From: JAFAXD01 sp051985675
GTDB lineage: Bacteria > Pseudomonadota > Alphaproteobacteria > Rhizobiales > Xanthobacteraceae
Reading direction: 5' to 3'
Length of the DNA stretch: 64,000 bases
Assembly: GCA_051985675.1 (NCBI GenBank)
Contig: JBPYFJ010000099.1
Coordinates: forward strand, 1 to 64,000
The notes below the pieces were generated by a model that had not been told where the DNA came from, did not search any database, and saw only the letters and a program-made list of their open reading frames with translations. The position numbers and the translations under genes are program-made. Shown here piece by piece: positions 33,201 to 41,983 of this stretch (position 1 is its first letter; each line of letters opens with the position of its first letter).

Positions 33201-36200
33201 ATGCTCGGCAGCATCATTGATGTCGCGCTCAAGCAGCGGCTGCTGGTCTTCCTAGCCGCGTTGGCGCTGGCGGTCTGGGGCGCCAACGCGTTTCTCCGGC
33301 TGCCGATCGACGCTTTCCCGGACGTCGCCCCGGTGCAGGTGCTGGTGGCCATGCGGGCGCCCGGTCTCACGCCCGAAGAACTCGAAAGCCGGGTGACGGC
33401 GCCGATAGAAATCGCCATGCGCGGGATTCCCAACTTGGCCACCATGCGGTCGACCACGCGCTACTCGGTCGCGTTGATCACCCTCGAGTTCACCGACGGC
33501 ACCGACATCTTCTGGGCCCGCGCACAGGTCAACGAACGGCTGCAGGACGTGCGCGACCAGCTACCGGCCAGCACCGACGGCGGGCTCGCACCGATCGTCA
33601 CGGCGCTGGGCGAGATGCTGATGTTCACCATCGATTCCGAGACGTTGAATGTGCAGAAGATGCGGCAATTGGTTGATTGGACAATCCGGCCGGCGCTGCG
33701 CGGGCTGCCCGGTGTCGCCGACGTCAACGTGCTGGGCGGCTTCGTGCGCACATTCGAGGTCGCGCCCTCGGCGCCGGCGATGGCGGCGCGCGAGATCACA
33801 TCCCAGCAGCTGGAAAACGCAGTCACCTCCAACAACCGCAACGACGGGGCGGGGCGGGTGCGCGACGGCGAAGAGGCGCTGCTGGTGCGCTCGGAGGGGC
33901 GCATTCGCAACCTTGAAGATTTGCGCAATGTCGTGGTCGCGACCCGTCGCGGCACAACCATCCGGGTCGCCGACGTTGCCGACGTGCGTTACGGCGCGCT
34001 GCCGCGCAACGGCGTCGTCACCACCAACGCGGACCGCGAAGCGGTGTGGGGCCTGGTGCTCGGGCTGCGCGGCGCGAACGCCAAGACGGTCGTCACCGGG
34101 GTCAAGCAGAAATTCGAGGAGCTGAAACCCAGGCTGCCGCCGGACACCAGGATTGCGGTGTTCTACGACCGCAGTGACCTGATCCAAAAGGCGGTGACAA
34201 CCGTCGAGGAAGTTCTGGTCGAAGCGGTGGTGCTGGTCGTCATCCTGTTGCTGATCTTCCTGGGCAGCTTGCGCGCCGCGATCGTGGTCTCGATCATCCT
34301 GCCGCTGGCCGTGCTCGTCACGTTCGGAATCATGCGAACGGTCGGCCTCTCGGCCAACATCATGTCGCTCGGGGGGCTTGCGATCGCGATCGGACTCTTG
34401 GTCGATTGCGCCGTGGTGGTGGTCGAGAACGTCGAACACCGGATCATGCAGGGTCAGAAAATCGACCTGCGGACCCGTTTGCAGCTCACGCTCGCCGCCG
34501 CATCCGAGGTCGCGGTCCCGCTCGTGTCGGGTGTTGTGATCATCATCACCGTGTTTCTGCCGCTGCTGGCGTTGCAGGGTCTCGAAGGTCGCCTGTTTCG
34601 TCCGGTGGCACTGACCATCGCGTTCGCGCTCGGTGCCGCCCTGATCCTGTCGATGACCGTCATTCCGGCGTTCGCTGCCTATTTGCTCAAGCCGGGTCCG
34701 GCGCGTGAGCCCTGGCTGGTGCGCAAGCTGCACGCGGTCTACGACCCGCTGCTCGCGCGCGCGATGCGCAATCCGCTGGTGGTGGTCGCGTTTCTCGCGG
34801 TCGGGTTGGCGGCGGCGATCTTCGCCTATCTGCACATAGGTCAGACCTTCATGCCGGTCATGGACGAAGGCACCCCGGTCGTCTCGATCCGCAAGTATCC
34901 GACGATTTCGGTTGAGGAAGCGGCGCAGACCGATCTGCGCATCGAGCAGGAACTGATGAGCCGCATTCCGGAGATCCGCCGCATCATGGCGCGCGCCGGC
35001 GCCGACGAACTGGGCATCGACCCGGCCGGGTTGAACGAAACCGACATGTTCATGACGCTGGCACCGCAGAAGACCTGGCGGGGCAAAGGGATGAACTGGC
35101 TGCTGGGCGAAATGCGCGCGGTGCTCGACGGGATCCCGGGCATTTCGTACGCATTCTCGCAGCCGATCGACATGCGCGTGCAGGAGATGATCATCGGCGC
35201 GCGCGGCGACGTGGTCGTGAAGATCTTCGGCGACGACATCACGCAACTCAATCGTATCGCCCGCGATACGGCGGCGCAGATACGCAAAATCCCCGGCGCG
35301 ACCGACGTGTTCGCGCTGCGCAACGCCGGGCAGACCTATCTGACCGTCGCGATCGATCGATTGCGCGCCGGCCGCTTCGGTCTCAATACCACCGACGTGC
35401 AGGACAGCCTGCGCGTGTGGGTCGACGGGCGCCAGCTCGGCATCGTGCTGGAAGGCAGCATGCGGGTGCCGTTGTTCATCCGCGGCGAGGAAAGCCAGCG
35501 GCGCGATCTTTCGCGCGTGCCGATCGTGCGGCCAGGCGGCGGCGCGGTCGAGCTCGCACAAATCGCCGACGTGCGCACCGAGGACGGCCCGATCCAGGTC
35601 ATCCGCGAAGACGGCCAGCGCTATGCAACCGTGCTGGTGAACGTGCGCGGGCGCGATCTTGTCGGCTTCGTGGCCGATGCGCAGGAGGTGGTGAAGAATA
35701 ATGTGCAGGTTCCACCCGAATATACCCTCAACTGGGGCGGTCAATTCGAGAACCAGCAGCGCGCGGCCGCGCGGCTGGCGATCGTCCTGCCGATCGCGCT
35801 GGGACTGATCTTCCTGCTGCTCTACCTGACGTTCGGATCACTGCGCCAGGCCACGCTGGTGTTCTGCAACGTGCCGTTCGCCACTATCGGCGGGATCGTT
35901 GCGCTGTGGGCGTCCGGTCAGTTCCTGTCGGTGCCCGCGTCGGTTGGATTTATTGCGCTGATTGGAATCGCCGTGCTCAACGGTGTGGTGCTGATCACCT
36001 ATATCAACGAGATCGTGGCGCGCGGTGACTTGCCGTTTCGCGACGCTGTCATGGAAGGGGCGCGCCGCCGCATGCGGCCAGTAATGCTTACGGCAACCAT
36101 CGCTGCGCTCGGCCTGACCCCATTCCTGTTCGCGTCCGGTCCGGGCTCCGAAATCCAGAAGCCTCTCGCCGTGGTGGTGATTGGAGGACTGGTCACCGCC

Positions 36201-36344
36201 ACCATGCTGACGCTGATCTTTTTGCCGATCCTGTACGAACGGTTCGCGCTGGCGCGGGCCGAGCGCCAGCGTTACGACGACGCGCTGGCCGTCAAGAGCG
36301 GTCGGCCGCCGCTGCCACGGCGCAACGCGCAAGCGGCTGAATAA
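33201..36344 (+). CDS. Heavy-metal efflux RND pump, CzcA/CusA family
   Basis: 1047 residues with the two-fold RND layout of 12 helices and two periplasmic loops. The fourth helix reads LGGLAIAIGLLVDCAVVVVENVEH, with D402 and E409 as proton-relay candidates. The C-terminal half has TFGSLRQATLVFCNVPFATIGG and FIALIGIAVLNGVVLI. The loop position corresponding to CusA Met623 is QEMIIGARGDVVVKIFGDD, the CzcA type, and the CusA Met672 position is leucine (RFGLNTTD), so divalent cations are likelier than Cu(I)/Ag(I). Predicted to expel metal with the adaptor and one of the TolC proteins. No metal-responsive regulator gene adjacent. Confidence 0.9.
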   Translation: MLGSIIDVALKQRLLVFLAALALAVWGANAFLRLPIDAFPDVAPVQVLVAMRAPGLTPEELESRVTAPIEIAMRGIPNLATMRSTTRYSVALITLEFTDGTDIFWARAQVNERLQDVRDQLPASTDGGLAPIVTALGEMLMFTIDSETLNVQKMRQLVDWTIRPALRGLPGVADVNVLGGFVRTFEVAPSAPAMAAREITSQQLENAVTSNNRNDGAGRVRDGEEALLVRSEGRIRNLEDLRNVVVATRRGTTIRVADVADVRYGALPRNGVVTTNADREAVWGLVLGLRGANAKTVVTGVKQKFEELKPRLPPDTRIAVFYDRSDLIQKAVTTVEEVLVEAVVLVVILLLIFLGSLRAAIVVSIILPLAVLVTFGIMRTVGLSANIMSLGGLAIAIGLLVDCAVVVVENVEHRIMQGQKIDLRTRLQLTLAAASEVAVPLVSGVVIIITVFLPLLALQGLEGRLFRPVALTIAFALGAALILSMTVIPAFAAYLLKPGPAREPWLVRKLHAVYDPLLARAMRNPLVVVAFLAVGLAAAIFAYLHIGQTFMPVMDEGTPVVSIRKYPTISVEEAAQTDLRIEQELMSRIPEIRRIMARAGADELGIDPAGLNETDMFMTLAPQKTWRGKGMNWLLGEMRAVLDGIPGISYAFSQPIDMRVQEMIIGARGDVVVKIFGDDITQLNRIARDTAAQIRKIPGATDVFALRNAGQTYLTVAIDRLRAGRFGLNTTDVQDSLRVWVDGRQLGIVLEGSMRVPLFIRGEESQRRDLSRVPIVRPGGGAVELAQIADVRTEDGPIQVIREDGQRYATVLVNVRGRDLVGFVADAQEVVKNNVQVPPEYTLNWGGQFENQQRAAARLAIVLPIALGLIFLLLYLTFGSLRQATLVFCNVPFATIGGIVALWASGQFLSVPASVGFIALIGIAVLNGVVLITYINEIVARGDLPFRDAVMEGARRRMRPVMLTATIAALGLTPFLFASGPGSEIQKPLAVVVIGGLVTATMLTLIFLPILYERFALARAERQRYDDALAVKSGRPPLPRRNAQAAE

Positions 36345-36365
36345 CCCGCGACTGTTTGCTAGGAC

Positions 36366-37466
36366 CTAGCCCCAGGCGAGCGCAACGCTTTTGATCTCGG
36401 CCTGCACCGGGCTTCCCGGGCCGATGCCGAGCCGCTCCCACGATTTCAGCGTGACGCGGCATAGCAGCCGTTCGCCGGCGCCGTCGGCGCCGAGCCCGAT
36501 CAGCACATTGACCTGACGACGTCCGTCGGAATTGCTTGAGAGAACGCGCGCCGGAAGGCTGTTGAGAATTGAGCTTGTCGGCGCCTCTCCGCGCGCAAGG
36601 CTCACATCCGACGCGCCCACGCGGATGCGCCGGACGCTGCCGATCGCACCCTCGAGTTCCGGCACCAGCAAGGTGCCGCCTTTGACCGTGAGCCTGGTGA
36701 GACCATAGGCGTCGTCATGCGCCTCGACGCGCGCGTCGAGACTGACCGCCGCGTCGGGCTGGCGCGCCAGCGGCGAAGCCGGATCGCATTGCACCTCGCG
36801 CAGCGGCCCGGCGGCGATCACGCGTCCGCGGTCAAGCAGCACGATGTGATCGGCGAGCCGCTCCACTTCGGCCAGATCGTGACTGACATAGATCACCGGC
36901 ACCGCAAGCGTCGCATGGAGCTTCTCGAAATAGGGCAGGATGTCATCCTTGCTGAGCCGGTCGAGCGCCGCCAGCGGCTCGTCCATCAGCAGGAGCCTCG
37001 GCTGCGACAGCAGCGCGCGGCCGACCGCCACCCGCTGACGCTCGCCGCCCGAGAGCCGCCGCGGCGAGCGCTTGAGCAGGGTCTCGACGCCGAGCAGACC
37101 AACCACGTCGTCGAACTTGATGTGCGGCTGCGCGCCGTGTGGGCGGGCGCGGCGATAGCCGTACAGCAGGTTCCCACGCACCGACATGTGCGCGAACAAA
37201 CTTGCTTCCTGGAACACGTAGCCGACCGCGCGTGCGTAAGGCGGGCGAAACTGCGCGCCGTCTTGCCAGATGTCGTTCCCCAAAGAGAAATATCCATCGG
37301 CCAGGCGTGTCAGGCCCGCCGCGCAGCGCAGCACCGTGGTCTTGCCGCATCCGGACGGCCCGAACAGCGCGGTGAAGCCCCGCGCCGGCGTCGCGAAAGC
37401 GGCATCGAGCGCAAAGGCGCCAAGTTGCCCGCGAAAGCGCGCTCGAATCGTGCCGTCGCCGGTCAC
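36366..37466 (-). CDS. modC: Molybdate ABC transporter ATP-binding protein ModC
   Basis: 366 residues, GTG start overlapping the modB stop (GTGA). Walker A GPSGCGKTT at 36-44, Q-loop VFQEASLF, signature LSGGERQRVAVG, Walker B LLLMDEPLAALD, H-switch YVSHDLAEV. A C-terminal TOBE domain (about 290-366, with NSLPARVLSSNSD and VTLKSWERLGIGPGSPVQAEIKSVAL) binds oxyanion and is specific to ModC-type ATPases. Its stop overlaps a GCTAGGACCTAGC palindrome at 36358-36370, next to the convergent pump gene. Confidence 0.95.
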   Translation of the reverse strand: MTGDGTIRARFRGQLGAFALDAAFATPARGFTALFGPSGCGKTTVLRCAAGLTRLADGYFSLGNDIWQDGAQFRPPYARAVGYVFQEASLFAHMSVRGNLLYGYRRARPHGAQPHIKFDDVVGLLGVETLLKRSPRRLSGGERQRVAVGRALLSQPRLLLMDEPLAALDRLSKDDILPYFEKLHATLAVPVIYVSHDLAEVERLADHIVLLDRGRVIAAGPLREVQCDPASPLARQPDAAVSLDARVEAHDDAYGLTRLTVKGGTLLVPELEGAIGSVRRIRVGASDVSLARGEAPTSSILNSLPARVLSSNSDGRRQVNVLIGLGADGAGERLLCRVTLKSWERLGIGPGSPVQAEIKSVALAWG

Positions 37467-38146
37467 GTTCCGACCCTGCGCAGGCGCTTCTCCAGCAACA
37501 TCATGGTGAGAATGACGCAGAACGAAAAGATCAGCATGCCGGCGGACAGAATGTGCGCGGGCGTCCACTGCAGCATCTCGACGTAGTCGAAGATCGCAAT
37601 CGACAGCACCTTGGTCTTGCCGGGAATGTTGCCGCCGATCATCAGCACGACCCCGAACTCGCCGACCGTGTGCGCAAAGCCGAGCACGGCGCCGGTCATG
37701 ATGCCGGGACGCGCCAACGGCAGCGCGACGCTGAAGAACGCATCCCACGGCGAAGCCCGCAGCGTCGCGGCCGCCTCCAGCGGCCGCTCGCCGAACGCCT
37801 CGAAGGCGTTGCGGATCGGCTGCACCACGAACGGCATCGAATAGATGACCGAGCCGATCACGAGCCCTTCGAAGGTGAACGCGAGCGTGCGGGCACCCCA
37901 CAGGCTCGCAAGCGCGCCGCCGGGACCGTCGGGTCCGAGAAAGATCAGCAAATAGAACCCGAGCACCGTCGGCGGCAAAACCAGCGGCAGCGCAACGACC
38001 GCAGCGACCGCTTCCTTCCAGACCGCTTTGGAGCGCGCGAGCCACCACGCGATCGGCGTCCCGACGATCAGAAGCAGGATGGTCGTGATCGCCGCCAGTT
38101 CCACTGTCAGGCGGATCGGCGGCCATAATTCGCCAAACGATGCCAT
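37463..38146 (-). CDS. modB: Molybdate ABC transporter permease ModB
   Basis: 227 residues with five helices (ITTILLLIVGTPIAWWLARS, VVALPLVLPPTVLGFYLLIFLG, IMTGAVLGFAHTVGEFGVVLMI, ending MLIFSFCVILTMMLL). The coupling loop EAAATLRASPWDAFFSVALPLARPG contacts ModC. PLVLPPTVLGFYLL and HTVGEFGVVLMIGG are ModB hallmarks. ATG at 38146; only six bases separate it from the modA stop. Confidence 0.95.
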   Translation of the reverse strand: MASFGELWPPIRLTVELAAITTILLLIVGTPIAWWLARSKAVWKEAVAAVVALPLVLPPTVLGFYLLIFLGPDGPGGALASLWGARTLAFTFEGLVIGSVIYSMPFVVQPIRNAFEAFGERPLEAAATLRASPWDAFFSVALPLARPGIMTGAVLGFAHTVGEFGVVLMIGGNIPGKTKVLSIAIFDYVEMLQWTPAHILSAGMLIFSFCVILTMMLLEKRLRRVGT

Positions 38147-38152
38147 CAAAAC

Positions 38153-38911
38153 TCAGTTCGCCTCCGGCGTGCCGTAACCGAACTTCGCTTCGACCGCGGC
38201 CGCCTCCGGGCCCCTGAGAAACGCCAGGAAGGCTTTGGCGGCCTCATTGCCGGCGCCCTTCTTCAGCAGCACCGCATCCTGTTTGATCGGTGCGTAGAGA
38301 TTGGCCGGGACCAGCCAGCGGGATCCTTCGCTGCGGTCCACGACCTGCGACAGCGCGACGAAACCGAGCTCGGCATTGCCGGTATCGATGAACTGGAAGG
38401 TTTGCGCGATGTTGTTGCCCTGCACGATCTTGGGCTGCAGCGCATCATAGACGCCGAGTGCCTTCATGGTGTCGATCGCCGCCGCGCCGTAGGGCGCCGC
38501 CGTCGGATTGGCAATCGCGATTTTGCCGAACGCGCCCTGCTTGAGGGTGTCGGCGCCGGTCACGAGTTTGGGATCGCGGCTCCACAGCACGAGCTTGCCG
38601 ACCGCATAGGTGAAGCGGCTGTCGGGCACGGCGAACCCCTCGGCGATGGCCTTTTCGGGACGCTCCTGATCGGCGGAGAGAAACACCTGGAACGGCGCGT
38701 CCTGGGTGATCTGGGTATAGAACTGCCCGCTCGAGCCGAAGCTGAGCAGAACCTTATTGCCGGTCTTGCGCTCGAACGCGGCGGCGATCTCCTTCGCGGC
38801 CTCGGTGAAATTCGCCGCGACCGCAACGTTGATCTCAGCGGCTGCCGCCGGTCGCGTCACGCCGGTCGCACATGCGATCGCAAGCACCGCCAACAAACTC
38901 ACACGCTTCAT
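38153..38911 (-). CDS. modA: Molybdate-binding protein ModA
   Basis: 252 residues. Signal peptide ending TRPAAAA-E. Mature part INVAVAANFTEAAKEIAAAFE, LSFGSSGQFYTQI (oxyanion-binding serines) and FLSADQERPEKA, then ANPTAAPYGAAA and VGQ-like QGNNIAQTFQFIDTGNAELGFVA, all typical. Periplasmic receptor for molybdate or tungstate. It lies 18 bases behind modE on the same strand. Confidence 0.95.
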   Translation of the reverse strand: MKRVSLLAVLAIACATGVTRPAAAAEINVAVAANFTEAAKEIAAAFERKTGNKVLLSFGSSGQFYTQITQDAPFQVFLSADQERPEKAIAEGFAVPDSRFTYAVGKLVLWSRDPKLVTGADTLKQGAFGKIAIANPTAAPYGAAAIDTMKALGVYDALQPKIVQGNNIAQTFQFIDTGNAELGFVALSQVVDRSEGSRWLVPANLYAPIKQDAVLLKKGAGNEAAKAFLAFLRGPEAAAVEAKFGYGTPEAN

Positions 38912-38929
38912 CAGTCAACTCCTGCTCAA

Positions 38930-39742
38930 TCAGCCGACCGCCAGGATGACGTGTCGCGGATCGAACGTGGCCCATACCGGGTCGCGGTTCTTGAGGCGCA
39001 TCGCCTTCACCTGCGGTGTCTTCACCGTCGCCACCAGCCGCGCACGCGAGCCCACGTCGACGATCAGCTCGGTGTCCTGCGCGCCGGTTTCCTTGCGGAT
39101 GAGCGTGCCGCGGATGCGGTTGCCGCTCGAGGCCGGGCGCGCGCCATGTCCGGATGCAACCTGGATCAGCGAGGCCTTGATCAGAGCCACGACGTCACGA
39201 CCCGGGCATAGTCCCAATTCATCGGCGCTCTGGCGCGTGATGATCGAGCGGATCGTCGCCCGCGGGCCGATCGCGATCGCGACGCGCGCGCTCACGGCGT
39301 CGGTTTCAATCCCGCTCACCACGCCATGCAGCGTGTTGCGCGCGCTGGTCCGCAGCATGAAGCCGGGCGCGAGGTTCGAGAGCGCAATGCCGCTGCCGCG
39401 CAGGCCGGGCTCGAGCGCAAGCAAGGCCCGCGTCAGCTCGCCTTCGAGGCGTGTGAGCGCTTCAACGACCCGCAGGCCTGACGGCGTCAGCTGTGCGCCG
39501 CCGCCGCGCTGCCCGCCGGACCGCGCCTCGACCAGCGGCCGGCCAAACAATGCGTTGAGCGCGTCGATCGCGTCCCAGGCCGCCTTGTAGGACAGCCCGA
39601 CCACGCGCGCCGCCCCCGAGATGCTGCCCTCGCGGCCCACGGCTTCGAGCAGACGAATGCGGTCGCGGCCGGCGACCGAATGTCTGCCCTCGAAGGCAAC
39701 CGAAGCATGAACCTGCAGCATGCCTGCATCCGCTTGCGTCAT
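38930..39742 (-). CDS. modE: Molybdate-responsive regulator ModE
   Basis: 270 residues, usual length. N-terminal winged helix-turn-helix (LLEAVGREGSISGAARVVGLSYKAAWDAIDALN, then GGGAQLTPSG) and two tandem TOBE/Mop domains (about 135-200 and 205-268, with LRTSARNTLHGVVSGI and NRIRGTLIRKETG). It senses molybdate and usually represses modABC. First gene of the operon, so it probably controls itself as well. The second TOBE repeat ends directly at the C-terminus, as expected. Confidence 0.93.
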   Translation of the reverse strand: MTQADAGMLQVHASVAFEGRHSVAGRDRIRLLEAVGREGSISGAARVVGLSYKAAWDAIDALNALFGRPLVEARSGGQRGGGAQLTPSGLRVVEALTRLEGELTRALLALEPGLRGSGIALSNLAPGFMLRTSARNTLHGVVSGIETDAVSARVAIAIGPRATIRSIITRQSADELGLCPGRDVVALIKASLIQVASGHGARPASSGNRIRGTLIRKETGAQDTELIVDVGSRARLVATVKTPQVKAMRLKNRDPVWATFDPRHVILAVG

Positions 39743-39747
39743 GTAGT

Positions 39748-39768
39748 CGGACTATATAACGCTAATCG
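39748..39768 (-). promoter_or_regulatory. Possible ModE-binding site
   Basis: Minus-strand reading CGATTAGCGTTATATAGTCC contains CGTTATATA, the half of the known ModE box (CGNTATATA...TATNTAACG). The other half is poorly conserved. It lies 6-25 bases upstream of the modE start, where a repressor site would be expected. Supported only by position and one half-site. Confidence 0.35.
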
Positions 39769-39843
39769 GGCGACTGCGAGAGGTCGGAACGTCCTACCCC
39801 CCATAACCCGAGGGCCACCAAGAAGCTGAGTGCGCGCAATGTC

Positions 39844-40032
39844 TTGAAAGGAACGATCGACGCCGTGCAGAAGGGTCAGACCACGGCCCATGTGCGCATC
39901 AATGTCGGAGGGACGATCGTGACGGCCTCGATCACCAATGAGGCGGTGGACGAGTTGAAACTCAAGGCCGGCCAGACCGCTTACGCAGTGATCAAGGCCT
40001 CCGACGTCATGGTCGGGATCGACGAGGCTTGA
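39844..40032 (+). CDS. mop: Molbindin-type TOBE (Mop) protein, start uncertain
   Basis: 62 residues from a TTG at 39844: KGTIDAVQKGQTTAHVRI, TIVTASITNEAVDELKLKAG and YAVIKASDVMVGID. This is one complete Mop domain binding molybdate. Homology extends upstream in the same frame (KKLSARNV before the TTG; Mop proteins normally start M-K-I/L-SARN), but there is no ATG, GTG or TTG at the expected place: the codon before KK is ACC. CTG at 39826, 11 bases after a CGAGGG, is the closest alternative. Translation may use CTG or TTG, or the gene may have lost its start. Transcribed divergently from modE. Confidence 0.65.
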   Translation: MKGTIDAVQKGQTTAHVRINVGGTIVTASITNEAVDELKLKAGQTAYAVIKASDVMVGIDEA

Positions 40033-40192
40033 GTTCGCGCTACGGTTTCGCCTGTGATGATCGCGCGGGTGCGGCGCTCCGCCGCGCCGGCCACGCGTGA
40101 ATTTTCGGTGATCAACTGAAACATCCGCGCGATGCGACGCTTGACCCAACGTGCGCTTACTCGTGAGCGTCCCACTGTTGCGGAGCCGCGCC

Positions 40193-40642
40193 ATGCGGAA
40201 CAGCACGCGCGAACGCGATCCGGGCCCCGATCGTTCATGGCATGACGATCTTGGGCACAATCGTCCGGTGTCGGACAAATTGCACCCGTATGTCTACATC
40301 GCGATCGTCGTTCTTGGACTGTGGTACGTCGTGTCGGCCTGGGCGGGTTTTGTCGCCGAAGCCGACATCGCTTATCTGCTTGCGGTCGTCAGCGGTCTCT
40401 TTTTCATAACAATCGCGATCCCATGCGCATTGTGGCTGGCGTCGCGCGCCGGCCGCGACCCGCATGCGCGCGTGCAACGAACGAGCTTCCGCGAATGGGC
40501 GTCCGGCAATTTCAGAACCTGGCAGGCCGACCTCAAGGCCTCGAGCGCCGCCATTCAGATTCTGTTGCCGATCGCTGCGGTCGCATTCGGGATGACCGCG
40601 TTTGCGATACTGGCGCGCGCGATCGAACTCGGCGTCATTTAG
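40193..40642 (+). CDS. Conserved hypothetical membrane protein
   Basis: 149 residues, not assigned to a named family. Three hydrophobic segments: YVYIAIVVLGLWYVVSAWAG, YLLAVVSGLFFITIAIPCAL, and a C-terminal pair region ILLPIAAVAFGMTAFAILARA. A hydrophilic loop (RVQRTSFREWASGNFRTWQ) lies between helices 2 and 3. ATG at 40193 has a GGAG ribosome site; an in-frame GTG at 40268 would remove a charged leader and is also possible. Probably inner membrane. Monocistronic. Confidence 0.65.
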   Translation: MRNSTRERDPGPDRSWHDDLGHNRPVSDKLHPYVYIAIVVLGLWYVVSAWAGFVAEADIAYLLAVVSGLFFITIAIPCALWLASRAGRDPHARVQRTSFREWASGNFRTWQADLKASSAAIQILLPIAAVAFGMTAFAILARAIELGVI

Positions 40643-40802
40643 CAACCTGCAGCGGGCTGCGGCGCGCTTCGCTCCGCCGCGAGCGCGACCTGCCGGTATC
40701 GTTCACAATGTTAGAAAGCCCGAGCAGCCAACGCTCCGCCTCCATAAGGACTCGCAGCGGCGCGAGCACACGTTCGCGCCGTTGCTCCGCGACCGGACTG
40801 AT

Positions 40803-41669
40803 CTAGTCGTTCAGCTTGCTGGCCAGCAATTCAAGGTAGGCAGCCAGGCCGTGCAAGGGCTGGTGGCCGAGGAGGCCGACATCGCTCACATCGACCTGGA
40901 GCAGCCTTCGGCCCATGGCAATCGAGGTGCCGGCCGGCGGAGCTGGCAAAGGGACGTCGGTGATGCCGCGCTGTTCCAGCCGTCGCAACAGCTCGGTCTG
41001 CAGGAATTGGGCTTGCGGAAGGATATCCTTGGTAAAATTGCTGACCTTCTCGCTTTGCAGCGCTTTCAATTCCTGGATCTGTTGGTCTCGTTCTTCCTGA
41101 TTGTCGGTCTGCTTGTCAAATATCTGATAGCGCCTCGAATCATAGGACAGTTCGAACGTCCGCATCTTGCCCGCGAACGCGAGTGTCGCTGCTTTGAACT
41201 CGGCGGCCGACATGTCGGCTCGCGCGCTCGAGGTTGCGGCGACCGGCGCCGGACCTTTGCCGGTTGCCTGATCGCGACGCTGCGGCGCGGCCGTGTCGCC
41301 TTGCGGAGCGGCAGCGTGACCAGCGGGCGGCGCCGCGGCGACGTGGTCTTTGGCGGCAGCGGCGTCGGACGGCTTGGTGTCGGGCGCTGCGGGCTGCGAA
41401 CCGGACGGCTGCGGCGCAAGCGACGGTGCGACCCGCGCCGAGGCGGGTCTCTCGGTTCGAGAAGTTTGAAGGTGCCAGAGGACTCCAACGGCGGCGATGA
41501 CGAAACCTACAATGATCGCGGCCAACGGTCCGGCTTGGATCTTCATGCCCGTAGCATTCTCCAGTGCTACAATAACACCGTATCCAAACAACGCAAAACC
41601 GACCAGCGCCAGAACCGCGCGCGCAAATCCTTGCACACCATCCCGTGAAGACTGATCACTCAAGGTCAC
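40803..41669 (-). CDS. Hypothetical protein: two helices, Pro/Ala linker, coiled coil
   Basis: About 288 residues. Two N-terminal membrane helices (FARAVLALVGFALFGYGVIVAL and GPLAAIIVGFVIAAVGVLW), a low-complexity proline/alanine-rich linker of about 90 residues, and a charged helical C-terminal part (FDKQTDNQEERDQQIQELKAL) likely to form a coiled coil. I recognise no family. The long linker implies a domain held away from the membrane, cytoplasmic or periplasmic depending on orientation. Start uncertain: GTG at 41669 chosen, TTG codons at 41663 and 41702 are in frame. Confidence 0.6.
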   Translation of the reverse strand: MTLSDQSSRDGVQGFARAVLALVGFALFGYGVIVALENATGMKIQAGPLAAIIVGFVIAAVGVLWHLQTSRTERPASARVAPSLAPQPSGSQPAAPDTKPSDAAAAKDHVAAAPPAGHAAAPQGDTAAPQRRDQATGKGPAPVAATSSARADMSAAEFKAATLAFAGKMRTFELSYDSRRYQIFDKQTDNQEERDQQIQELKALQSEKVSNFTKDILPQAQFLQTELLRRLEQRGITDVPLPAPPAGTSIAMGRRLLQVDVSDVGLLGHQPLHGLAAYLELLASKLND

Positions 41670-41983
41670 GCTTTCACCACGACTCGAGATCGATTCTCCC
41701 AACTATCGTACTCCAAACGGCGCCTGTCGCCCATCAGGCCGCGCCATTTTTGCCGATCTTTGGCAATTCCTGGGCGCGCTGGAAAGCTTCAAAAAGTCGC
41801 GCACGGCCGGCGTGTGCGGAAGATCACAGCATCAACATCAGAGATTGCTACAGACTCCGATCGAACACTTTCGATTGAATCCCCCTCCTACGATGGAGCG
41901 AATAAAACGAACTCACTCTCCGAGGAGGCCAGCCGCTGGGCGCCTCCGTGCTAACTGGGACCAATCCAATCCGGGAGAAGTAG

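Noticed and set aside
33561..35744. 727-codon open frame antisense to the RND pump gene
   Set aside because: Mirror frame of a strongly conserved gene in GC-rich DNA; composition is His/Arg/Asp-rich and no family is recognisable.
36358..36370. GCTAGGACCTAGC palindrome at the czcA/modC junction
   Set aside because: Too short, with a one-base loop, and overlaps the modC stop; not convincing as terminator or operator.
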